DNA of 64,000 nucleotides from Madurella fahalii (lineage: Eukaryota; Ascomycota; Sordariomycetes; Sordariales), in contig CM056877.1 in NCBI GenBank assembly GCA_029876055.1, positions 434,001 through 498,000 of the forward strand. The letters run 5' to 3'. Position numbers and translations under genes: made by a program. The notes beneath the pieces are model-generated. The model worked only from the letters and a program-made list of their open reading frames with translations. It was not told where the DNA came from and did not search any database. This document shows, one piece after another, positions 11,095 to 20,708 of this stretch (positions within the stretch are counted from its first letter, which is position 1; each line of letters starts with the position of its first letter).

Positions 11095-12954
11095 ATGATG
11101 TTGAAGCTTGCCAATACCTTCTGGCTTGCTGTCGCCGCGGTCGGCACAGCACTTGTTTACTTTGCCGTCCGCCTGTCAGCTCGGCGCCGATATTACCGTG
11201 ATCTGGTATGTTCGTCCTAGCAATGAGTTTGCAACATGCCAACTCAGATTCCGAAGGAGGCCCATATTGACCCCACTCCGCGCAGCCAAAACCGCCACAT
11301 TCGACCTTCTGGGGGCATTTGAAGTTGATGGGCGAGTACATGGACAAGATTGTTCCTGCCAACTACTTGCAAGCGGCCCTGGCACAGATCAAGCAAGACT
11401 TTGATCTCCCGGACGTCTTTCATTTGGATCTTTGGCCCTTTGGCCCGGAGTTTATCGTGTGCTGCGCCCCCGATGCTGCGGCGCTCTCCACCACTGTGAC
11501 GCCGTTCCCACAGTCCGGCGTTGTGGAGGAGTTCTTTGCTAGATCCATAGGGTCAACGTTCATTGAATCCACCAACGGAGCGCTGTGGAAGGAGCTGCAT
11601 CGAATGCTCGCCCCTGGACTGACCCCCAGCGCTGTTCGATCATATCATCAACTCATTGTCGACGAGGCCAAGTTGTTCCATGATCGCCTTCGGCAGTTCG
11701 CAGCCTCGGGAGAAACATTTGACATGCACAGCGAGCTCGGCAAATACCCATTTGAGGTCATCTGGCAGGTCTTTTTTGGCGAGCGACTTAACACGCAGTC
11801 TAAAGGTTCTTGGCTGTACGAAGACTCTAGACGTCTGAACGACGTTGCTGGTACTACCATGACCGCACGGAACCCCATCACCAAGTGGAAGGCTTCCCGA
11901 GAAGTTAAGGAAATCGTGAAGCGAATCGATGCAGCGGTCGAGGAACGCCTTCGATCACGCTTCACAGCTCTTGGGGCCGAGAAGAGCCTCCCGACCAGGA
12001 CGACCGCAGGCACCCTGCTTGACAGGATGCTTCTTTCCTCTGTGCAAAACGGATCACCGTTGGATGAGCACTTGATGAAACTCGTCAAGGAAAAGTAATA
12101 ATCGCCCCGGGGACTTTCTCTTGCCTTGTTGTCGGAAACCCGAGACAAATGCTGACAAGATTCTAGCGCCAAAGGTTTCCTGGTGGCCGGGTATGGCACA
12201 ACGACCGACGCCTCCAGCGCAAGTGATTTCCAATCTGCCATCTCCAACAAGAGCTGACATTGCATTGCAGTATGTATTCATGCTACTCGGGGCGTTTCCT
12301 AAAGTCCTCCGCAAACTCCGTGAGGAACACGATCGGACGTTTGACAAGGATTTCGACAAAACCCTTGAACTCTTGCGGCAAGACCCAGGCCGCATTAAGG
12401 GGCTCGATTACACCACGGCCGTCATTTATGAGACAATGCGCTTCTTCCCCGTCGGCATGGTCTGCAGATCGCCCCTGCCTGGGATGTAAGTCTCCCAATA
12501 TCCCACCCGACAGCAACCGTCTAACTTTCATGGAAGGGCGTCGTTCGAGTACAACGGGAAACATTATCCTCTCCGGGACCACCAGATCGCTATCGTTAGC
12601 TATATTATGCACTATGACTCCAACAACTTCGATGAGCCGAAGGAGTTCAAACCCGAACGCTTCCTAGGCGCGGATGCGGCCCATTCCCGCAACGCTTTTC
12701 GTCCGTTCGAGAGAGGGCTTCGGTCTTGCATGGGCCAGACTTTGGCCATGGACGAAATGAAAGTTCTCCTACTTATGACAGTGCGATGGTTCGATTTCGA
12801 GCTCAGGGACCACAACCCTGTCAAGGAGCCGCGGCTTGGACACACCAAGTTGGACACCATATTGGGCGACCATGCCTTCCAAACCGTTCGGTTTACCGCT
12901 GGGCCCACGGGGCCGGTGAGAATGCGTGTGCGCCCAACCAGTGCAGCAAACTGA
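11095..12954 (+). CDS. cytochrome P450 monooxygenase
   Basis: A 534-aa membrane-anchored P450. Exons: 11095-11205, 11286-12094, 12167-12218, 12271-12485 and 12537-12954; the sum is divisible by three. The N-terminal anchor is followed by the proline hinge DLPKPPHSTFWGHL (joined across intron 1). The I helix is GFLVAGYGTTTD, which has Gly where most P450s have the acidic residue. ExxR is ETMR, the PERF motif is PERF and the haem loop is FERGLRSCMGQ. Intron 3 (12219-12270) starts with GCAAGT rather than GT; only this GC-AG junction keeps frame. The haem region and the RSCMGQ pattern recall CYP59-type P450s of polyketide pathways, but I would not assign a substrate. It lies alone between gene-free stretches. 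Confidence 0.9.
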
Positions 12955-14346
12955 AAGTATGAGGTTGTGGCCGGTACGATGGATTTAATACTATAGAGAT
13001 CCAGACTTTAGACAGGGATATATTAACGCTGAAAATACCTTAAGTTAGACTTGACTAAATACAAATTTCTCGTTCAGTCAAGATACCTAATCACGCTTTT
13101 GTAATCTCACCACACCGCGTCCGCTATGCTGACAACATAAGTAACATAATAACTACCTTACTACTTAGGTAATTAGCTTGACCCGACGCTTTATTCGTAA
13201 TTATCGTACAGCCTGACCTAGGGCGGGATGAGCGATGCCATTTGCTTTCCCTAGCAATAACTAGCGTCAATTAATCACAACTAGGGACCTAGTCAGGTCA
13301 CAGCACTCAGTATCTTCCATGACGAATTAAGGATATGCCCCCGCCAAGTATCCGCATAAGGGCAATCCGCGGGAGCGTTATATGTCGCCTAAATCGAGGG
13401 CGTTGCTCCAAATAAAACCGTTGCTTGTATCTATGGCCTTCTGATCTCGGACGCGACGCAGTTGCCTCAACTGGAAAGCAGATTGCCGTGGGTTACAAAA
13501 TGCTGGACTCACCGTGTAGGTTCATTCTGTTGTCAGCAGGTAGCCTCAGGCTTGGTCCGCTCAGTCTTAACCACGGGCTGCTCATATGCTACGACTTGGC
13601 TGCTCCCCTCGGCATTGGTGTGATGCTGCTGAATGGACGGCCCCACATCTCGGCGAGGGCGGTATCAATATCCGTCGACCACGGTGAATGCGCACCCGCG
13701 GCCTGGTTGTGGTTGTCGGTGCTGTTACCGAAAATTGATGCAAAGGAGGGCGACTATGTCCCGGGTTAAGGGGCAGCGCTTTTCGGACAGTATCCATTAT
13801 GTTTGCTATTTTGTCATTCAAGACCCCAGGTCGTGCCCTGTTTCTCAGAAGCACCAATCAATTGGCAAAACTGGGATGGATTGTTACGTCGAGTAAGCAC
13901 GGATTGCGCATCGAGTTTTCCCCGAGTATGCCAGGTCAGCGTCCAGGATAATGGGGCACGGCACGTGGGTCATTCGCCCCTTTCGACTGGCTTCCTCAGA
14001 AGACACGGAGGGACTCCGTCTCGACTGGATCATGGACTGCTTAATGACCTTCCAAATGCAATCAAAGCGACTATAAACACCATCACATCTTGCCTCCTAT
14101 TCTCCAGGGCAGCTAGCCCGTGACGGTAATCCATAAGCCGGCGCAAAAACGATACCGGCTCAGCTTCGCAGAAAGCTTTAAGACATGAGATAGTTAAATT
14201 CAAAATATTTCCCACTAGCCCCCAAGCCACTCCTAGGTTGAACCACAACATTAGAGCCGTAGCCTCCCACGTCTTTCCATCCCCTGCTCCTCCTCCTCAA
14301 TTCCTGATCACCTTGATTCGCTCCAAGACACCCAACAGCAGCCGGA
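12955..14346. other. AT-rich, gene-free stretch
   Basis: About 1.4 kb. The part from 12955 to about 13320 is AT-rich with many TA steps and CTTAC/CCTAA words, as in RIP-affected fungal DNA. The rest has only short open frames without motifs. No transposon end or ORF is recognisable. Confidence 0.45.
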
Positions 14347-15573
14347 ATGCGTTGGCTGCGAGGCGCGGCCCTCTGGGCGCTACTTTGCCCCCTTTCCCGG
14401 GCCGCAGTGGATGACCCAGCCGGAGACGCCGCCCAGTACCACAAAGAATTCGTTCTGTTTCGCAGTGGTAACATGGCCTCCCCGGATAAGCTCTCCAGCG
14501 GCGTCGGTTTTCACTCGTTCCGTATCCCGGCCGTAGTCCGGACCAGCACTGGCAGGATACTTGCCTTTGCAGAAGGTCGCAGGCACACAAACCAAGACTT
14601 TGGCGACATAAATCTGGTCTACAAGCGGACCAAAACAACTAGCAACCACGGGGCAGACCCCGGGGACTAGGAGTCCCTGCGAGAAGTGGTGGGAACCGGC
14701 CCCGGAACGTGGGGTAACCCTACGCCTGTTGTTGACGGGGACACCGTCTATCTTTTTATGTCGTGGAACGGAGGCGGCTACAGCCAGAACGGAAATGACG
14801 CGCTCCCGGACGGCAGCACCACTAAGAAGATTGACAGCAGCTGGGAAGGTCGGCGGCATCTGTACTTGTCAGTCAGCACTGACGATGGCAATACCTGGTC
14901 TAAGCCCGAGGACCTTACAAGATCGCTGACTCCGGATGGGTGGGCATGGGACGCCGTCGGCCCTGGTATTGGCATCAAGCTCACCAGCGGCGAGCTCGTG
15001 GTTCCGGCCCAGGGACGCAACATCATCGGCCGAGGCACGCCTGGCAACCGCACTTGGTCCTTACAGCTTCTCCCGGGCGGCGGATCCGAGGGCACGATTG
15101 CGCAGACGCCCGATGGCAGGCTCTACCGTAACGACAGGCCCGGCGGCAACGGAGACTATCGACGGGTGGCGCGCGGAACGCTTGCGTCTTTCGGTGCCTT
15201 CGCGGATGATACTGGCCTCCCGGACCCGCGTTGCGAGGGATCGGTCCTCTTCTACAACCAAGCGGACTCAGGGCCGGCGCGGACCATCTTTATGAACTCG
15301 GCGAGCAAAGACAGCCGACGAGCTATGCGGGTGCGCATCAGCTACGACAACGACGCGGCCAAATGGAATTTTGGGCGCGAGCTGAGCGACGCACCCGTGT
15401 CGGGCGCCGGGTACGAGGGCGGCTATTCCAGCATGACCAAGACGGCCGACTTTAAGATCGGGGCGCTGGTGGAGAGCGACTTCTACAATGACAAGAGCGG
15501 GAAGAACTCGTATCGCGCCATCATCTGGCGCAGGTTCAACCTTTCTTGGATCATCAATGGGCCACGCAATTAG
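14347..15573 (+). pseudogene. secreted exo-sialidase/KDNase (GH33-like), interrupted by one TAG
   Basis: Reading through, a 408-codon intronless frame encodes a secreted sialidase-fold glycosidase that would release terminal sialic or KDN-type residues. Seen: signal peptide (residues 1 to ~20, MRWLRGAALWALLCPLSRA), the Arg-motif FRIPAVVRT, an Asp box STDDGNTW, and the conserved C-terminal EGGYSSM and AIIWRRFNLSW segments. Codon 108 (14668-14670) is TAG in the same frame on both sides; the Aspergillus fumigatus KDNase, as I remember it, has Trp here. No other lesion is visible, so the mutation is recent, or the stop is an assembly error, polymorphism or read-through. As written, the product would stop after 107 residues, before the Asp box, so it should be inactive. 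Confidence 0.85.
14668..14670 (+). other. in-frame premature TAG in the sialidase gene
   Basis: The frame is identical upstream and downstream, and the codon replaces an expected TGG. A G-to-A change here equals C-to-T in CpA on the other strand, the context used by repeat-induced point mutation. Confidence 0.85.
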
Positions 15574-15832
15574 ATAGTAATGAGCTGTTTCCTATGTCCA
15601 GCCATGCCGAGCAGGGTGTGCAGACATTATGTAAATACCTTGATCCTGTTGAGAAGCAAGGACACTCTCGGATAACTAATACTAGTTGCAGCAAGAACAA
15701 GGAGGTCCCGTCTCAGACGAGAATACAAGGACGGTCCGCGTTGAACGAGAAGCACGCAATAAGGTAGGCAGCACTGCCCAGTAGCTGATGGACTGAAAAG
15801 CGCGTTGCCCAATGTCATCGCTCGGCTTCCAC

Positions 15833-18800
15833 TCATCGGGAACCTTCTTCCCGGTTCGATCGTGCCCCGAAGTCCTCCTCTTCGTCCCAATGCGTCTCGT
15901 CCGCCCGCCCAGTTGCTGCACCCAGCATCTTCGCCAGCTCCAGGTGCCCCGACTTCAATGCCCAGGACAGCGCCGTTCTCCCTTCGTCGTCCCGAGCTCG
16001 CGCGTCCGTGGCATTGAGCTTGCCAAGCAGCATCTTGACCATCTCAGCATCGCCTCGCCGGGCTGCCCACATCAGTGGCGTCTGGCCCTTGGTTCCTCTC
16101 GCGCCTGGCTTGGCACGGTCAGTCTCGAGGAGAAATTGCACAATGCCGCGATGGCCGTTGCGGACCGCCCACCACACAGCTGTCTGGCCGGCCATGTCGC
16201 GTATTGATGCGTTGGCCCCGCCCTTGAGGAGGAAGCGAACCATTTCCTCGTTCCCATTGCGTGCTGCCCACCAGAGAGGTGTGCGTCCCGCATCGTCGCG
16301 TTGATCCATGTCGAAATCGACGTGTGGAAGCAGCACGGTGGCGGTCGCCACGCTTCCACTACGGAGGGCCCACCAAAGCGCCGTCCGACCCATGCCATCG
16401 CTGGACGGGGCCGACATGTCGACAGCGGCCGCGAGCATCTCAACCATCTCCTGTGAGCCCACCCGGGCAGCCCAATCCAACGGTGTCAATCCGTACACAT
16501 CCGCCTCGAGTCTAGTACCGCTATACTTGGCACACATCTCCCTCACTACTTCGGTGTGACGGTTCTCTAAGGCCCATCTCAAAGGCGTTTTGCCCTTGTT
16601 GTCTCGAGGTCCAAGCTCAACAACCGGCGCATCGATCAAGAACTTGACTACTTCGACGCGGCCAGCACCGGCAGCCCAGGATAAAGGGGTACGTCCGGTG
16701 CCGTCCCGCTGATTTGGGTCGACTCGTCGGTCGTTGGTTAGTCTAATCAGGTCTCGAACAATCGCCTCATGTCCATTTTCGGCGGCGTAAGAGAGTGGCG
16801 AACGGCCTTCACGATCGGGAAGGTCCATCTGAGCCAATCCTGTATCTCGAAGCATTCGAAGCACCTCTCGGTGGCCCTTCCCCGCCGCTTGCGACACGGG
16901 AGATCGGCCCTGGTCGTCAACAGCGTCCAAGAGAACCTTGCCAGTGTCCCGGAGAACTTTAACCGCCTCGCGGTCCCCGCTGCCCGCCGCCCACCACAAC
17001 GGAGTGCGCTTGTGTTCATCTATCAGGTCAGGGTGTGCTCCGGCGTCCAACAGTAACCGAATCATGGAAACAGGGCCTCCGCTCTCGCAATAGTATGAAA
17101 GTGCCGTCCTTCCGCTGACATTTTGACCGTCGACAAATGCACCGAGTTCCAAGAGAGCCCGGACTACTTCATGCCACCCGTTTCGTGCGGCAAGCGGCAA
17201 TGCGGCCTCGAGCTCTGTCATCAAGAGCTGCTGCGGAACAACGCACAGCAAGTATAACGTCTCTGTTCTCTTCTTGTCTGATATAACCTCGGCCAGTTCG
17301 TTCGGCTTGGGGACGACCGGCAGTGCATCGTAAAGCAGTCCTTGGACGCACATCTCCTCACCACAGTCAATTGCTCTCTGTTTCGCCACAACACTATATC
17401 GTTGTAGGATCTTTCCAATTTCATCCCCGCCCAAATGCTCCGGGCGGAGATATCTTCGAATCATCCGCTGCAGCTTCATGTAACCGGTAAACCTAGCTTC
17501 CTCGCTCTGCCCTATACCAAGAGACTTTCGGTGGATTTCACCAACGGCAATCAGACTAGTAGCGAAAACGTCCTGACCCTTGACCGCACTAGTCCTGTCC
17601 CCCCCATGCTGACCGGAGTGAAGATAGACCCACTCTAGTAGTGCTTCTGCTTTGCTCTTCTCCTCGTTGCCTTGTCGGAGGCCCGTCATGAGCGCAGGCT
17701 CCAACGACTCGCTATTCTTCGGCTTCATCTTGTCCCGAAGGCTAGGGATAATACAAAGAACCGCATCGGAGCGGGATCCTAGGCCGTTGTCCGTGAATGT
17801 AGCTATCATGGCTGATATCTTTGGGTCCTCGAGGCGGAGCTGATCTGCAGTCCTCGATACTGTCACGCCATCAAATTCGCAGCCGACGTTCCAGACCAAC
17901 GATTGCACGAGTGCCGAGTAAAGATCCTGGCAACAGTCGATGAGGAGGCTATTCCTGGAATTCGTATAAAGAATTCGGATTGGCTTATGGGGTTGACGCC
18001 AATCATCACAGCTGGCAAAGGCTGGGATGGCGCTCCATCCAAAGAACTGCTTCCAATGCGACACCGTCTTATCTCCAGAATACATTCTCCTCGGGATCCA
18101 ATTGTCTGGGTGAGGAGAATACCAGATGACTGGCGCGTAACAATGTGCCCGCAGATGTTGGTTCAGCAGAGTACCCCGGAACAGCCCGACCGGAGTATCC
18201 AGCCAGAGGTTTAATTCATTCTCCACGGTGTCAAAGTCGTCGGCGCCGCCAAGTTCCCGGCTTATTTCCGAAGATGAGAGAATACGGGCTCTGGGCACCT
18301 CACTGGTCGTATTGTGGTGCCTATCAATGTGCCGGGGTCCTTGGATATTCAGCGTGTCCCTCTTCAGCGACCACACCCACAAGCCGAGGATGGCTTCCAG
18401 TTTCGATGAGTCGACGACCCAGGTGCTTCCTGATCCCCCCTTGAAGGGTAGAGGGACAATTCGATATAATCTGACTGCCACTTCTCGGCCGGATCCCTGG
18501 CCATCTCTAACCACGAGCTGAGCACTCCGATTGTCACCGGCGTTTGACGCTGCCCGACACCTAGGAGGGCTTCAGCCGCTCCACATAGCGCTGCAGCTAA
18601 TTTCTGCGCCATATCGCGGACATGGACTTGCTCATTGCTCCATGTCTGATAGGTTTGCGGCATTAGAGGAGTGGGAGGCTGATGACCGGTGAGATGGGCA
18701 AGTCTCGTTCTGGATCTCAAGAGCCTCTCAGAGCGGCTTGGGCCATCATTCGGCGCACTCCCTGAATTCTGAACCTTGGGATAGCCCACAACGTTCCAGC

Positions 18801-20325
18801 AGACCACTTTGAGAAACGACTTATCCTCATCATCGGCATCAAGCCGAAACGCAAGCTCGTCAAGCTCGAATCCAAGGACCATGTCCGGCATGCCTCTAAA
18901 CAGATTGTCAAGGTTCCGGAGACGCCGCATTCGCAGACATGCTCTCAGAATGCTCATCAAGAGCGTGATACCAAGCTGAGCAATCGAGATCGAGGCGTTC
19001 ATGCCTCGTAGGCCAATGAACTGGGCGATGTACCCGCCAACCGTCAGAACGACGGAAGCCCAGGTGTAAGGATAAGGATGGAAAGCCTCAGTTGGCCGCT
19101 TGGTAGATGTGGTGTACTCCAAAAGTGGCTTTTCGTTTATGTCTTCGACGTATGCAAAGGCATCGAAAGTCTCGTCTCCAACGACTTGATTGCCCGGCTG
19201 CATCCAAAACAACTGTGACTGTTGCTGTTCGGCACCTTCGGTTCTCCGCCTGTACTGCCGTTCCTCGGTGCTTTCACCGATCAAAGCAGCACACGCCAGC
19301 ATACCGCCACACACACAAAGAGTCCCAATGACGAACGACACCGAAGATCCATTGTTGGACACCGCGGCCGCCACATCGATGACACTCTCCGGAGCTCCGT
19401 CCGTTGTCCATTGAAGCTTCCACGATATGACGGCGGCCATGACAATGACGCCGGTTTGGAGGACGAAGCCCAAAAGGGCGACAATCCCAAATACCCAGCG
19501 CGGAGGCTTCAGAATGCCGATGTTGATAGAAATATTGGGGTTCTGGACCAGCATCTCAGAGGACGCATCCGAGTGCTGGGTTGGCTCCAGGCCATCGGAC
19601 GGCGGAAGGGACTCTGGCTCTGTCGGCTCCAGGATGCTCACCACAGCCTGCGCGTCCCTCGGTGTCTTTTCAGCAGGCTCGGAGATTTGCTGCTGATTTT
19701 TGCTCTTTCCTGCGAGCTCCACATCCGGGCCTCTACGGCGCCTGCGCAGGAGCTGCCCCGATCCCAGTAGTCGCTTGACCAGGTCGACCAGCCGCCTGGT
19801 TCGACTCTTCTTGGGCACCCACGCAGCGTTGGGATTTTTCTCATTGCGCTTCAAGTAGTCCCGAAAGAGATACACGCCCATTACATATTGGCCGTTCTCG
19901 ACTTTGTCCTCTTCGCCGTGGCCGCGAACACGCACAATCTCCAAGATTTTGGGTCTTCCGAACACGCGCGTGATGCCTCCTCGATGGAAGAGTTCGCAAA
20001 CATCCCGACTTGTCGACGTACATAACTCGGCCTCGACGGTGCCGTCGCCCTCTCGCGCCCGGCCTATGAACGCCCGCAGAGAGGCATCTCCGGCGACACG
20101 TATGGCAGACGTGATGGCCGTGACGATCCCCACCGGCGCCATGGAGAATATGAAGTAGTCGAGAAAGGACGTGCTCTCGCTGAAGTACTGGATGGTGATC
20201 TTCTCGCCAAAGAGCGCGAGGAGCGGTGCGACATCAGAGGCTAGGTTATTGGAGAAGTCGTCCAAGCCGCTGGCGGAAGCGCCAGCGGCACAACCAAGGA
20301 TAGCGAAGAGCCACACGAAGTTCAT
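15833..20325 (-). pseudogene. large membrane-anchored ankyrin-repeat protein, split by a frameshift
   Basis: Two overlapping minus-strand frames form one gene. The upstream frame (20325-18364) has a signal-like N-terminus (MNFVWLFAILGCAAGASASG) and about five or six hydrophobic segments, including WVFGIVALLGFVLQTGVIV and WASVVLTVGGYIAQFIGL. Between them lies a charged, Pro/Ser-rich cytosolic-looking linker. The downstream frame (to 15833) has a linker of about 400 aa with GSGSTWVVDSSKLEAILGL, then some 12-13 ankyrin repeats with strong TPLWWAA/TALSWA cores from about 17222 to 15900. The frames meet near 18435-18458: adding one G to the G6 run (C6 at 18435-18440 on the plus strand) joins them, and so would removal of a CT from the CTCT just upstream. 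The whole would be about 1,495 aa. No donor is present to make this an intron. The family is known to me only as unnamed fungal membrane-ankyrin proteins; the role is unknown. Confidence 0.75.
18435..18440. other. homopolymer at the probable frameshift site
   Basis: A C6 run on the plus strand (G6 on the coding strand). One extra base here would fuse the membrane-domain frame to the ankyrin frame. Homopolymer length errors in sequencing or real slippage are both possible. Confidence 0.55.
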
Positions 20326-20708
20326 CCTCCAAGGTTGCTGGTCTTGAGGACCACAAGATTCCTTGAGCTGGACCGCGCGTGAGGGCTAGAAATCACAACT
20401 ACATGACCATCGAAGCGGGGAATATGAACGGCCGCGTGGCGCGGGCAAGGCAATCTGACGCCCTTACCCATCCCTACCCTGCAGCCGATTCAGCTCGCCA
20501 TCGATGTGCGCGATATGCAACCGTCATTGGTCAGGACGGCGATGCAACGCTGCATAGAGCTGATCATCTCTGTTTCTGTGCCCTTGACTGCAGCTCGCAT
20601 CTGAAGCTTAAAGAGTCCACCTCAATCATTGGAATTTCCCTCCCACCCTAGCAAAGTTCGTTGCTGTCGTTAATTTCGCATGAAAGCCGGGCCACCTGGT
20701 GATCTGTA
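20326..20708. promoter_or_regulatory. 383-bp divergent promoter region
   Basis: This gap separates the start codons of the membrane-ankyrin gene (minus) and the ankyrin-subtilase-like gene (plus). No gene is seen in it, so both promoters must lie here or overlap the leaders. No specific factor site was recognised. Confidence 0.6.

Noticed and set aside
12222..12252. A 31-nt GT-AG intron in the second P450
   Set aside because: Shorter than any credible fungal intron and without a branch site; the GC-AG option fits frame and family.
14611..14670. A possible intron ending at CTAG that would remove the sialidase TAG
   Set aside because: It would delete the YKRTKTTSNHGADPGD segment, which is conserved in the family, and the donor GTCTAC is poor.
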